From Holacanthus passer (taxonomy: Eukaryota > Chordata > Actinopteri > Pomacanthidae), in the NCBI GenBank assembly GCA_025331565.1, contig JAFREQ010000064.1:960001-1024000 (forward strand): a DNA stretch of 64,000 bases, written 5' to 3'. Below, one piece after another: positions 9,803-21,710 of the stretch. A program made the translations under genes and the position numbers. Each line of letters starts with the position of its first letter. The first letter of the stretch is position 1. Below the pieces are notes generated by a model. It had not been told where the DNA came from. It did not search any database and worked only from the letters and a program-made list of their open reading frames with translations.

Positions 9803-9842
9803 GTAGAGAACCTTCATGGTTCTATAAAGAACCTTTAGTCCA
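9803..9842. repeat. GGTTCTATAAAGAACC foldback motif
   Basis: GAACCTTCATGGTTCTATAA then AGAACCTTT: overlapping GGTTCT/AGAACC inverted units of a kind common as short repeats in fish genomes. A remnant only. Confidence 0.4.
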
Positions 9843-10005
9843 CAGGCAAAGTTTCAAACCTGCAGTATTTTCGAGCTGTTAGAGATCTACGATGGACCGA
9901 CTGTTCGGTTCTGCGTGCATACTAGACCTGAGGAACCAATATAGAATATTAATGAAGGACCAGATGCTTATGATGATGTTGTCAGATATAAGATGAGCTC
10001 ATACT

Positions 10006-10020
10006 TTTTTTTTTTTTTTT
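10006..10020. repeat. poly-T run
   Basis: About 15 T. No obvious retroposon structure is seen beside it. Confidence 0.7.
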
Positions 10021-12359
10021 GAGTTTTTAAATCTGGTGTCTGTGGTTCCCACGCTGGTTCACCTGTAGTGATGTGTCAACCAGTAATGATCGGTTTGCCT
10101 GACCTGAAGTGGGGAGCAATCATAGAGACGAGGAGTGTGGTGGAGAATATCATAAGCATGTTGACAGTGTTATTACTCTCACTGCCAGAAGGGGGAGACA
10201 AAAAGTCCCACACTGCAGGTTGAGACAAAGTCAACTTGTGACCTCACATCAAAGGTCATGGCCTCAGTGTGGACATGAGGTCAGAGCAGATCAACCATGG
10301 AGCGATTTTCTTCTCAGATTTATTTTTACAGGCCTGCAGAGGTCAGAGTATCCAGTGCTACATGCTAGTAGCGCCACGTGGGCTCCCGATGTTAATTAAA
10401 GATTTTTGGTTTATCAAAGGTCGGAGGAACCTTTTCCATTGGCTTCATTGGATGACAATGATTTTGATGACTAGATGGTTTAAAAAGAACTGCTTACCAA
10501 CCAAACGTGTAGCTGCACACATGTACAGAAAAGATTTGAAAGCCTGAGCTTTCTCCCAACACACACTCTCCTTGTGGCAGATCTGTGCTTGGCCGGCTGC
10601 GTTCAGAGTCTCCGTCGTTCCCCTGAACCAACTGACAGTCTGACTCTGACTGACTTGGCAGCGCGACGCGACACCCAGATCAGATGTGACAGTGTTCCAA
10701 CCTCGGCCCCGAAACCCCTGCCCGAGCATCTGTCTCGTCCAGCAGCGTTTCTTTATCGTCGGTGACATATCCCGGTTTGTTTGTCCCTTCCTCTCTGCTG
10801 TTGCCTGTAGAGGATCAGTGGCAGGCAGGGGGTGTCGCGGGGTGGTGGGTTTGATCTGTAAAAGAGCTGATACAGATGAAAATGCAGAGCCGGGACCTCG
10901 AGTCAACCTGCGTCAACCTCTGACCCACTTGCTGTGTTTACGTGCATCAGCGGCGCGACATCCTGCGCTGTCAAGGTTCAACAGTCGGCAGGTTTTCATC
11001 TCATCCATCCACAACAACAGCTGCTTTCTCTAATTAGTCCCGCCCCTTCTGTTCTTTGGTTGAATGTGCACAAATCAGTGAAAACAGCTGCTGCAGGGTT
11101 CGGTCGAGACTGGGAGGAAAACCAGTGCATGAGAGACGTCAGCGTGTGTGATTGAAGGTCAGGAACAGGAGCAGCAAACAGGAGGAAACAGGGCTCAGAT
11201 CAATTGTGGCCTTTAATTAAATCTCAGCTATCAAGCTGTCAGTGTGGTCCACTCCTGATATGATGGATGCTCTCTGGGGCTTCTAAGAACATCTCTATCC
11301 AGAAAAGAGGAAGGTGAGATCATTATGAAAACAAATACCAGGTTGTCAATAGGAGCTCCTGCAGACGGACGACTCACTTTACTGTTGAGACAATATCGAA
11401 CTGTTATTTGTAGAAAACGTGACAGAAATTAGTCCCTAAACGAACTCAGTAAATATACTGTTGATCCATCTCACCCAACAGATACAGAGAGGAGAAAAAC
11501 AAGAGAAAATATGTGTCAGGTCAAGTGTGTTCATATGTGACGTTAGTGGAAATACACTGTCTGACTGGAGGGACACCACAGCTCCTCTGAAGACAAATCT
11601 GCAGCAGCATTCAATGATATTTCAGGACAGCGTGCTTCCAGTTTGTGGTGACGGACCTTTCACATTTCAACACAACAACGGAGGCATGAAGAAATGCTTT
11701 TCCCAGTTTGGTGTGAAAGAACTTGACTGGTCTGCAGAGAGAACCGGAGAGTGAAAACTGAAATGAAGGCTTTTGACTGTCTGGTTCCAGTTTTCACAGC
11801 TGGGACACAGATCTGATTATTGACTGGTCAGTTCTTGGATCTATAATATTCCCTAAACTATTTATTTGATTTCTTTATTATGTTGTAACCTGCAGTATTT
11901 GTCACCTTCATGACCAAAGTGAATGGCAGTAATGTGTATTTGCAGGAAAGGGAGAGGATCATAGAGACACAGCTGCCTGTAGTATCCTCAGATCTGCAGG
12001 GTTATGGTTTGCATCGAGTGTAGAACCAAAGCAATGAGCCATTGGTGCGAAGTCATTTTAATTCAGTGTTAATGTAAAACATTTTTATAATGCAGCTCGA
12101 ACATGGAAAGAATTTCATCAGCCTGGTTTCAGTGGACAGTTTTAGAGTCCCGTGGGTGCTGTTTCAGAGGCTTTTACAGCCGGAGACAAAAGAAATTCAG
12201 TCAGAAACTCCGACGGCGTTGGCATCAGCCTCCAGGAGCTGGTATCGGTCGCACTCAGGTGAGAGCTTCTCCTGTCCCCCGTGGGTTTTCCAGGTCTGAA
12301 GGTCCTCTAAATGCCCCTCAGGCCGAGCGGATAACAAGTCACTTTTCATAAAGAGCCTG

Positions 12360-12645
12360 AGGAGGAGAGATTACCCCATCCCATGAGCCAGGCAGCTGAC
12401 GAGGGATGATTTACAGCGCCGGCGCCGCGGCGAGCAGAAGGGGAGCCCTGTTTATCCGCGGCCAGGTTTAGGAACGGCGAGCTCGAACTGCAGGAATCCA
12501 ATCTGTTGAGGCTGGCAAAGAGAATGAACAGCTGCGGCCTTTTCTTGCCCCGTCGCTAAATAAGATAAACTAACCCAGTTAGGGAACAGCGCAAAAGGCT
12601 TCCCGCGCTATCTCAGCGACGGCTCAGCCAGGCCATTTACCTCCT
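12360..12645. promoter_or_regulatory. candidate conserved non-coding element in intron 1
   Basis: This repeat-free block reads unlike its surroundings. A GC-rich core (CGCCGGCGCCGCGGCG) is followed by GGCAAAGAGAATGAACAGCT and CTAAATAAGATAAACTAACC. E-box (CAGCTG) and GATA-type (AGATAA) motifs are present. No cross-species alignment was possible. Confidence 0.3.
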
Positions 12646-13639
12646 ACACACACATGCATACGGCACAGATGCAGACGCAGACTCAGAGCAGCATCTTTCT
12701 AACGTAATGCGGCGGCCTCGTTCGGTGGATTGAATAAACGTGGCGTGTAGCAGAGTGTTTGACCCTGTGAGGGCATTCAAACGCTGCACGAAGAAACGCT
12801 CGCGTTCCTTCACATTCACAGTGACAAACAGGTAGAGAGAAGACTGTGTGGGCAGAGAACCGGCTGGGAAGGAAACGGGTTTGACTAATAACAGGTTTCT
12901 GAAAGATGCCGCTGATACTGAAGCTGCCAACAGTCTGTGTTTTGTGCTGATGCTCAATATCTTTAAATTTGATTTATTCCTGGAAAAAATGACAAGTGTG
13001 ACTGATGTTTGTCAGAATGAAAACTTGAGCCCATTAGAATCTAAGGTTTGCTTTCTCACACTAGGATTAAGCCCAGTCGTGGATTTAGCACATCGGTTAG
13101 AAAGCTTAACCCTCTCCAGTCTTGTCCTGTGATTGGTCTCAAAGATCAATGGTCCGTGCTCCAAATGCAGTTGTGTAAATTCCATAAGTCATGAAGCTGG
13201 AAGGAGCTCAGCAAATAACACTCACTGTCATCAACCCTTTTCTTCTTTACACTGTAATATTTAGTGTCTCTATACATGCAAATATATGTTTTTTTGTTTG
13301 CAAACCCTCTGACCTCAAATGGCCCCATGAGGGACAAATACAGTATTTTGAGGTGATGAAGTGCAGTCAGTTACTCTAAAGACTGACAGCATGGAACTGA
13401 AAGGGTTAATCTCTCTCCAGAAAGGAATCATTTTATTCTATTTATTTTCTCTTCAAATGGAAAGAAAAGACTTTAAACCACATCTAGAGGCAGCAGAGCG
13501 ACTCCTTCTTCCTTTTCCTTCTCGTTTGATGCTTTGTGCTTCATGCAGATTTTATCTTGTTTGCTAGTCGCATTTTTTTTACTATTTCTTCCTCCAGATA
13601 ACTGTGAACTGCTGTCACATGTCCACATGCACAGACTCT

Positions 13640-13775
13640 GATTGGGTTACTGTTGGCACAAATATATTAATGAATTTGACAAGTTGCAAACTTAAGCCAA
13701 GACTCGCCTGCATGTTTGCCAGCTGGAGCTTTTTAATTATAAGCGTGGCCTAATTACTGGTGTTTCTCTGTGGAA
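13640..13775. promoter_or_regulatory. candidate conserved non-coding element (TAATTA/TAATTAC sites)
   Basis: Homeodomain-type cores (TTTAATTATAAGCG, CCTAATTACTGG, ATATTAATGAA) are clustered within about 100 bases of repeat-free sequence. Conservation is not tested. Confidence 0.25.
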
Positions 13776-14829
13776 GGTTTAACACACAGCTTCAGCTTCA
13801 CTACAGTTGCACTTTACAAAGTGTGATTATATTTGTGCTGTTTGCTCCTGGCTCAATTTAAAGTTTTCAGCTTCTCTCAAGTTCGATTTTGTGCTTCAGA
13901 ACCCGCTGGACGTCGAGCAGTCCGACAGCTGCAGCGGCTCAGCGGCTCTTAATATCCATCATGTCGCAGAGTGTGATGAGTTTTGTATATAATTGTTGGT
14001 TGTACGTTCCAAAGTGTCCGGTCGCGTAGGTAATCTCAACAGATGCACATTTCATTTGCATTAAGTCGGAGTCTGATGATTATTGGCTGTCTGACAGAAG
14101 CAGACAGGATCTCACATCTTGTGTGAAAAGCTTGTGGGTTTCTAAATGAAAAAGGCCAAGAAGAGAGTTCAGCTTCAGGCAGATTCCTGCGGTTTATTTC
14201 TGCAGCTCTCAATCTGTCGGCTGCTGACGTCTGACAGCGCAGAAACATATTTTGTGTTCATATGGAAGGAATATATAAACAGTGAATCAGGCTGCTGTGC
14301 TGTTCTGTGGATTCGTCCACAGTCGCCGTCGTCCTTCTGCAGCAGCTCACAGAGATGCAACATCACTTATTGGGATGTTTAAATTCGATAATAGCTCTGT
14401 TGTACCCAGAGCTTCTTCTGGACTCTGGGGAAATGTCAAATCCTGGATGTTATAAATCTTCTTGTTGTACTTTGTGTTCTGCAATATTTCTCTTTTTAAA
14501 TCTCTTCTGGATCAAAATAGTTGAGTGTGTTTAAACAGAGTGATGTTGAAGGCTCACTCCTCCTGACGCCTGACCCTGACCGACCGACAGCAGCTGCTCT
14601 GTTTCACTGTGAATGAAGCGAAGCTGCTGATTGGATGCTCGCCTTTTCAGTTCAACCTGATTGGATGGATTTCAGTGGGAGAGAGTCCTGTTGTGTCTTT
14701 AGGTCTGGTCACATTACACTTCAGCTCTGTTACTTTACTGAAACCTGAGTATCAGTGATTTCAGCAAATGTCAAACAACGATATCTGTTTGCGTTGAACC
14801 AAAGAACAGCGAGGCTTCACTCATTCCAT

Positions 14830-14920
14830 TTACTGCTCGGTGGGAAGTCCTGGTGTCTCCTGGTCCAAGAGACATGTGATGCAGCTGCAGCGTTCAGGGT
14901 TCGATTCCAGACAGCACAAA
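14830..14920 (+). mobile_element. tRNA-like / SINE head remnant with perfect B box
   Basis: GGTTCGATTCC at 14898-14908 matches the RNA polymerase III B box exactly. The bases around it do not form a T-stem, and no intact A box or tRNA cloverleaf is visible, so this is a decayed tRNA-derived SINE or chance, not a tRNA gene. Confidence 0.35.
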
Positions 14921-17832
14921 CACAATGACATTTCCAAACAGTCACTAAGTTACTTTGAGAATAACAAACCAATTATTTCGAACTGCATCATATTCAGTCA
15001 CATTATCAATCAATCAGTGTCACATCAATAACTTTATGAAAGGGAGAGATGTTGAACATGAACTTTCAGTCTGTCAGTGTTTCCCAGAGTGAGATTCATG
15101 TAACAACGCTTCAGTTCAGACTCCGTCCTCAGTCATCAGTATTCTTCTCTGGGCGGGACGTTTTCCAGGTCACCACCTCTCTCTCTCTCTGGGAGGGAGA
15201 ATTTTCAGTGTCAGTGTCAAGTAAAATCTAAGGACAAAGAATAATTTGTCTTTTATGTAAAACTACTCCGCTGATCTGCTGCATGTGTTTGACTTCACCT
15301 TTACCTCCCGGAGCTTTGCCTCATCGGCAGCTGACGCACAAATCACACACATCTCAAACAAAGGTCAGTGAATCACATCAACACTAATGTTACTCACCAT
15401 CAGAACGAGCTGCACGTCCGTCTTCACGCCTTTCGCTTCTGGACCTCTCTCCATCGACGTCGACATGTGCTACTGTGTCCTGTGTGCGCCACCTGTTGCT
15501 GGCTGGTTGTAACTGCGTTGTGTTGCTCGAACCACTTTGTTTTTTCCCCATTTACAGAGTCAGGCTTTGAACAAACACCATATTTTTTTCTCAGCAATGA
15601 GTGGAAAAGTGTATTGGATTAGAATGAGTCCCCACCTTTAAAGCATCAGTAGAGATTGATTTTCCTGTGTGATGAAAGGAAAAAGGCGAGAGCTGCATCG
15701 ACAGGGTGCAGAAATCGACCGGCTCCATCGATTAAAGGGCGCAGAACGATCAGACGGCCGATGAAAGGTGGACCAAAGTCTAATATGTCCTAAATTTCTG
15801 CTCAAAACGATCAGAACTCTGTCGCCTGTGGAGCCGCGTCCTGACTGACAGTCCTTTGTGGACTCTGTAGTAAAGATGAGTGACAGCCTCTTTATTTGCT
15901 TTTCCTTTCCACGGGACTGAGCTCGGATAAGTGTCCATCATTTCAACAGCATAGCAAATTTATCTCTCGTTGTAGCCCGTCAAAAATGTAAATTATCTAT
16001 AATAATATTACGTTTCTCTTTGGAATTCTCATTCTTGTGTCGGCAAATCAAATCTGTGGAGTCGGACTGAATCAGAGCGGAGAAGCGCAGCTGCAGACTC
16101 GTCTCTGTCCGTTAAAACAACAGTGCAGATTTTTTTATAAATGAAAACAAGGTGTTAACGTGATGCTGTTTTTAACTCTAATAAATCTTACTACATGAGC
16201 TCATAGTGGCCAAGGAGCTCAGTGCACTGCAACTTAAGCAAACACAGGCAAATAGACAAATCCTGGAGTAGTTTTTTGTGGCAGCAGGTGCTTATAATAA
16301 AATCTGAATCTGAAATATTGTCACCCACTTTGAGTCTCCACAAAGCTGAGATTAATAGGTCCAGCAAGAAGCCAGAGTTTATGCTCGCGATCACAGAAGC
16401 TGCTAAATCCGCACATAAACCAAATGTTTTCTCTGATTTTCCAGCTCGAGCCGGAGCTTTCGGAGCCAAAGCCTCAGACTGCTGCTTGATCGGCTGCCAG
16501 AGAGACGCGGAGGCCTGATAAACTCACCAGCCACAGTGCACTGTTTTTGCATCAGTGGCAAACAGATTGCGATTGGCCGCTGGCTGGTGTGAAGTTCCTG
16601 AATACGCTCGAAAGGCCGCAGACTCCGAATCACACGTTGACTTTCAAACTTCGACAGGATTCCCCTGTTTTTCTGTGGCATTTATTAACTATTCAGCTCA
16701 GCTGCAAATTCCATAATCTGACCTTGAGGACTTAAAGAATATGCAGCGAAAAGAAATGTTTGAATAAAGTGCAATTTACATGTGAAAATGCCAAGTGATG
16801 CTTCTTGACTTGTTTTTTTCTGAACAGATTTCAGTCTCGCTCTGTCTCTGTTCATGTAACATGTAACACGAAGCGCAGAGTGACGCTGCTCAGCTGGACA
16901 GAGCCGAGCGAGACCGTCCTCTGGTTTTAAACCGGTCGCTGTGTCGTCACTGAGCCTCAAACTGTCTTTACAGTAACATAGTCCGTGATGAATTAAAGGG
17001 AGTGGAGGCTGAAATGTTTCACTTCCGTTCACTCTCCTTTAAGTCCGTGAAGCCGACAGAAGTGATGTGGACGTGTGGAGCGAGGAGGCTGATCGATGCG
17101 AGCGCTCTGCATGTGACGCTCTGTCGTCCAGGTGTCAGAGGTCAGGTGTGAGGAGGCTAATGATTTTAGAGGCAGTGAACGTGAACATCTCAGGATGTTC
17201 TGAGTCTGTTTTTGGCTGGATTGGTCATTCAGTGAATTTCAATTAACTTCAGTTATTAATCAAACCTGATATAGTTCATAAGAAAAAAAGACAGACAAGA
17301 CAAATCTCGCAGCGATGGAAGAAAAAAACGTTCCGCTCTCATGAAGGTGAAAACATTACAAAGTTGAAATTGCACTCATACAATTATAAAACATTCATGA
17401 ATAAAATAAATGATGCTGAGGTTCGTCGACAAAAACACACTTTTCCTATCAGCAGATGTTTTGCTGTTATTTGTCCAAGTTTTGAGATTTTGAGATCTGT
17501 GTCTCTGTCTCTGCGATTTCTGCCTTCACCTCCACACAATGGAGGTTGAAATATTTTAGTTTGTGCTGCTCATTGAAAATGTATAAAAACTCAAAAGCAT
17601 TATCTCTCTCCGCAGACAGCGGCCTCGTCTGTCTGGATAATCTATAGAACATGCTGTTAAATTTTCTTATTTGAAATATATCTCTGTAGGAAAATGTGCT
17701 TGTGGGTGTAATTTTCCTTCCCCTCCGTCGTGTGGAGGCAGAAATCTAGACCATAAATATGTCAGAACCTGGAGAATGAAACTACTGCGCGGGACGCCAC
17801 GAGAGGGACGAGAGAGAAAACGTGTGTTTCTG

Positions 17833-17857
17833 TAAAGACTTTGAACTGACCCTTTAA
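17833..17857. repeat. possible MITE end motif (TTAAAGGGTCAGTT, inverted)
   Basis: GAACTGACCCTTTAA is the complement of the TTAAAGGGTCAGTT phrase at 34936, which is common at the ends of fish repeats. Confidence 0.3.
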
Positions 17858-18039
17858 TGTGGCTGCGCTCCTCGCAGCGGGGGACGGTCGGGGGAGGCTG
17901 AGTGTAACATTCATGGAGGTTCGATCGTGAGCTCACAGAGGCGCCGCTGGGCTCAGACTGAGCCTCCTCCGCTCTCTGCACTCATTATTAATTAAACTTG
18001 TTGAAGTTTGAGGCTCCCCAGTCTGCCGCTGCGAGGAGA

Positions 18040-18380
18040 AATATAAACCTCACATCAATTCCCCCACGTCTTTCTGACAGGTGCAACAAGACTCATTCTT
18101 AATTGAAAACGCCCGACTGACTGCAATTTCAAAACTGGATGATTGATTGATCAAGCCCGGACGTTCGACAGCATCCCCTCGCCGCCGCGCCAGGAAGGCC
18201 GGCGAATCTGCGGCGAGCATCTCGCTGCTGAGCAGAGTTCATTTGGATACTCAGCGAGCTGAATGAGCACAAGCAGCCTGGGAAATTGAATTCTCACTCG
18301 TAGGCAAGATTTTCTTAATTGCGCGTGACAAATTGTCCGAACAGAATCTGGAAAGTTCCATTAATCAAGCCGTCGATTTG
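18040..18380. promoter_or_regulatory. candidate conserved non-coding element upstream of exon 2
   Basis: Repeat-free block with homeodomain-type motifs (TTCTTAATTGAAAAC, TTTTCTTAATTGCG, CCATTAATCAAG) and a CAGGTG E-box, broken by a GC-rich segment near 18175-18215. It lies 1.5-1.8 kb before exon 2. Conservation is not tested. Confidence 0.3.
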
Positions 18381-19243
18381 TCCGTGTTTCTGTCCGTCCA
18401 CGTGTCTTTCCATTCACTGGAAAAACCATTTCTGCTCATCCATTCATTAAGATTTCCCGGTTGAACGTGGCAGAAACCAGCTGCACATCTTCAGGATCTT
18501 CTGGATGAGTTTAATGTCTGTTCTGCTTCTGACCCTTGAGTGAGAAAATTAAACACATGCATCATTTCAACTGCAGGACTCATGACTTTTCTCTTTGTCC
18601 ACATGAAACCTTTTCCTGCAGCTGCTCTTCTCGTTCCTCACAGATGTTAATGCTGAGACGAGCTCATAGCTGTTCTGGGGCTTTCGATCACATCACATGA
18701 TCTTCATCACCAGAGGCAGCTTCACTGGGTCGTGTGGAATAAATGTGAAAACACATCATTAACCTGCTGAAACAAAAATGACCCGACTGAACTTCGTTTC
18801 TCCCACAAGAGCTCATCAGCCGCCAGAACAATAGCAGCAGTAAAATATACAGCTCTCTTAATTATCATTTCCTGAGAGACCAACGTGTCTGTTCTCCTGG
18901 GAAGCAAACGGCCCCATCATTTGTGGTCATTTAAATGAATTAATGCAGATTTATTTGGGAAGATGAAATATGAGATTCATCTGTCAGAAGAGAGAAAGTC
19001 CAAAGGAAGTTTTACAAAATGGCGCTTCAGTGTTCACATGGCGACTGAAGACCAGAACATGTGACACCAGAGGAACGAAGCAGCATCCTGAGTCAAAATG
19101 TTCGTTTGAAGAGCTGCGAGTCGCTGAAGCAGCTGATTATGAAAACACGTCTGTGTTTGAGAAGAAGCTGCTGGTTCTTGTGTAAAATTAGGAACATGTT
19201 CCTTTGGTGTCATTTTACCTCTGAACTGATGAAAGATGATGAA

Positions 19244-19290
19244 GAGCTTCACCATGATGATGATGAAGATGATGAAGATGACGAAGATGT
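19244..19290. repeat. (GAT)n/(GAA) short array
   Basis: GATGATGAAGATGATGAAGA-type repeat. It gives an acidic open-frame stretch that is not a gene. Confidence 0.6.
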
Positions 19291-19851
19291 GGAGGTTTTA
19301 GTTTTGATGACAGAAGGGTTTGTAGAAACCTCCAACAATCATCCAGCCTTTACATCCTGTATTTACATTCACCTCCCGCCGTGTTTTAAAGTGTCTGTTG
19401 AATGTAATTGTTGCAAAGATTGACTGTTAATTTCACCACTTTTCCCTGTTATTGAAGCTCTTACTGTAATTAGCAGCTTCACTGTAACAAACACAGCAGC
19501 TCTTCATCTTATGAAATTCATTAAATTGAGATTTTTCTATTGTGTCACGTCACCGAGCTTCTGTCAGCAGGATTTCTGCTTTGGAGACATATTGCTGCTT
19601 TATTAATTTGCCTTTGGAGAATAATGGCTTTTCTTTAAAATGTATTAATTTGGAGCCATAGTGTGACATATTGTATTGTTGCATTTTCAGTGAATATTGT
19701 GCTTCTGTGTTGTGATGTGACTGATGAGCTGAAACTATCAGTCGATGAACTGACTAAAGGTGGAGTTCCTGCTGTTTCGTCGACTCGAGCACGAACACGA
19801 GCGTCCGGCCTCCCACTGATCCGCCTCCTCTCCCTGCTTCTACCTGTCCAG

Positions 19852-20007
19852 GTGCCATATTTGAGGAGAACGCCGTGCGGGACGACGAGGTGTTCCAGCT
19901 CGCCGTGTCTGACCTCAGTCTGAGTGACGACATCCTGCAGAGCGAGAAGATCACACACTCTATTAAACTCATCGAGCCCAACAACCCATTCCAGGCAGTG
20001 CAGGAAG
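19852..20007 (+). CDS. grid1: grid1 coding exon 2 (start of GluD1 amino-terminal domain)
   Basis: Internal exon of 156 bases encoding 52 residues, counting the glycine split across the exon 1-2 junction. It runs GAIFEENAVRDDEVF, then QLAVSDLSLSDDILQSEK, then ITHSIKLIEPNNPFQAVQE. It forms the first strand-helix part of the LIVBP-like amino-terminal domain that binds cerebellin in the synaptic cleft. The family is recognised from the GAIF..N...DD.VF..AVSDL.L.DDILQSEKIT core and the NNPFQAVQE end. QLAVSDLSL and ILQSEKIT follow the GluD1 pattern and not the GluD2 pattern (TAVGDLNQ, ILQTEKIT). The acceptor is a pyrimidine-rich run ending in ag at 19850-19851; the donor is gtaagg at 20008. Both sides are phase 1, so the join with exon 1 stays in frame and the next exon should begin by completing an alanine codon. 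I see no stop or frameshift. The following exon is not in this window. Confidence 0.95.
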
Positions 20008-20033
20008 GTAAGGACGTGTTTACATTCTGTGAC

Positions 20034-20052
20034 TGTGTGTGTGTGTGTGTGT
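20034..20052. repeat. (GT)n just after the exon 2 donor
   Basis: Nine to ten GT units, starting 26 bases past exon 2. Confidence 0.85.
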
Positions 20053-20489
20053 ACATGTCTGTCTTCCTCACTTGCTTCGGATTGTTAATCTTTAGCTTGA
20101 GCTGCTTCTGCCTCTCGGTGAAGTATCCTCTCGGCTAATGACCCAGGTATATCGACCTCCTAAATGCTGTTTAAGTCCCGGCTGCCGGCCGCTCGGTCTC
20201 TGCTCTCAGAGGACGCTGTGGCTCTTTGATGCTGCGCCGCAGAGCCGCTCCTTCGCCTCCTCTTTCCTCTGTGTTATCATTTCCTCTGAGACTCGTTCTC
20301 TCTATCTCAGTCTCTCCATCACTCGCTCGCCTCTTTTTCTTCTTTCTCTGTGTTTCTCTCTCTCGCTGGGCCCTGCTTTCGTCTGCACAGACGGAGCTAG
20401 GGGGAAGCACTGAGTCGAGCTGTGATTTTCCATATAAGAGCTTTGCAGGCCTTTTAGCTTTGAGCTAATCTGCTGTTTCTGTTCATACT

Positions 20490-20900
20490 GAGGAAAAGAC
20501 AGTGATGATGTTGAGGATGTTCAGGAGTTCAGGCTGGATGATGCTGATAAAAGTCTTTTTGCTGTAGATAAAGAAGATGATGAGTGATTGTGGTGATGAT
20601 CGTAGATATAACTGATAATGATGATGCTGATGAATGTTACGCTGATGCTGAGTGTTGAGGTTGAATCCCTGCGGTGATGCAGACGATGATAAAGACATTA
20701 ATGCTGACGATGATGATGATGGTAATTAAAGCATGTTAATGTTGATGAAGACGATGCTGATAAAGACTGTAAATAAAGAACGTGGTTGAATGTGAGGATG
20801 AAGGTTTCAATGTTGATGGTGACAAAGATCAAGATGGTTTTGATGAAGATGTGGATGTTTGATTTGTGGTGTTGAAGATGAAGCTGATGATGATGTCGAA
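20490..20900. repeat. degenerate TGATGA/GATGCTGA array
   Basis: About 400 bases of decayed GATGATG, GATGCTGATAAAG and GTTGATG units with no exact period. It is the same type as the array at 4201-4470. Confidence 0.6.
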
Positions 20901-21691
20901 GCTTAAGATTATTCTGAGAAAACTTTTCCTTTGTTTTGGAAATAATGAAGTAGATGGCAAATTTTTTTTAAACCTCCCACGTCTCCAGAACTCATGAGGC
21001 CAGATTATTACATTTTGACACACAAACACAAGGTCGTCACAGTGAGACGCGTCATGTTGGAACGTGGATTTCTGCAGAGCTCAGTTCAGTAAACGGTGAA
21101 ACGTATCTGACAACAGTTGTTATTCACCATCTTTGATCGATCCTGAACAAAGCTCCTCCATCGCTGGAGAGCAGAGGACGTCAGACAGCTCAGAGGACTT
21201 CATGTTAACAAACGGAGGCTCAGCGAGCGCCGTCACTGAAATAACACACTTCAGCTCAGTCTGTGCAGGTTTTCACTGTGAGCACAAATCAGAACGCCTC
21301 AGGCGGCGGCGCATTGTTTCGGCTTTCATAACGAGGCCCCCGACATGTTTTCTTTCTCTCTGCTGTTTCCCAGAGAAAAGCTGTAGCGTCAGCGACATTA
21401 TGTTCATTACCAGGAGAACTGACGTCTGATGTCACAGCATCGTGATCACAGGAGACAAATATTTGTGTGACTGAAGACCAGGTTTCAGTCGAGTGCAGTG
21501 GAGTAAAGCCTTTGCTCACGTCGAACTGGAGTTGACTGTAGGATTTACAATTTAACTAATAATCCAATAATAATTAGATTTATGATTTTGGAAATCTGAC
21601 TTCCACATGTGTGGCCTGAATTAGCTGAAAATTCATGCTAAATGTGATGTGATGATGCCAATGATGTAACGGTTGATGATCTGTGTCTGAC

Positions 21692-21710
21692 ATCTATCTA
21701 TCTATCTACA
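21692..21710. repeat. (CTAT)n short array
   Basis: About four to five TATC units. Confidence 0.7.

Larger units (their letters stand above)
7382..19851 (+). other. grid1: grid1 intron 1
   Basis: Intron of 12,470 bases between the donor gtaaga and a pyrimidine-rich acceptor ending cag. I see no further exon. It holds short simple repeats near its start (CCATCC-type, TCC, GAG), a G-quadruplex-capable G-run block, scattered repeat remnants and several blocks that look like conserved non-coding elements. It has no CA/GT array longer than about ten bases, unlike intron 2. Confidence 0.85.

Noticed and set aside
10170..10200. CCAGAAGGGGGAG as a CTCF site
   Set aside because: Two mismatches in the core. 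The phrase is similar to common fish repeat sequence.
14898..14908. tRNA gene at the perfect B box
   Set aside because: Flanking bases do not form the T-stem, and there is no A box or acceptor stem at the right spacing.
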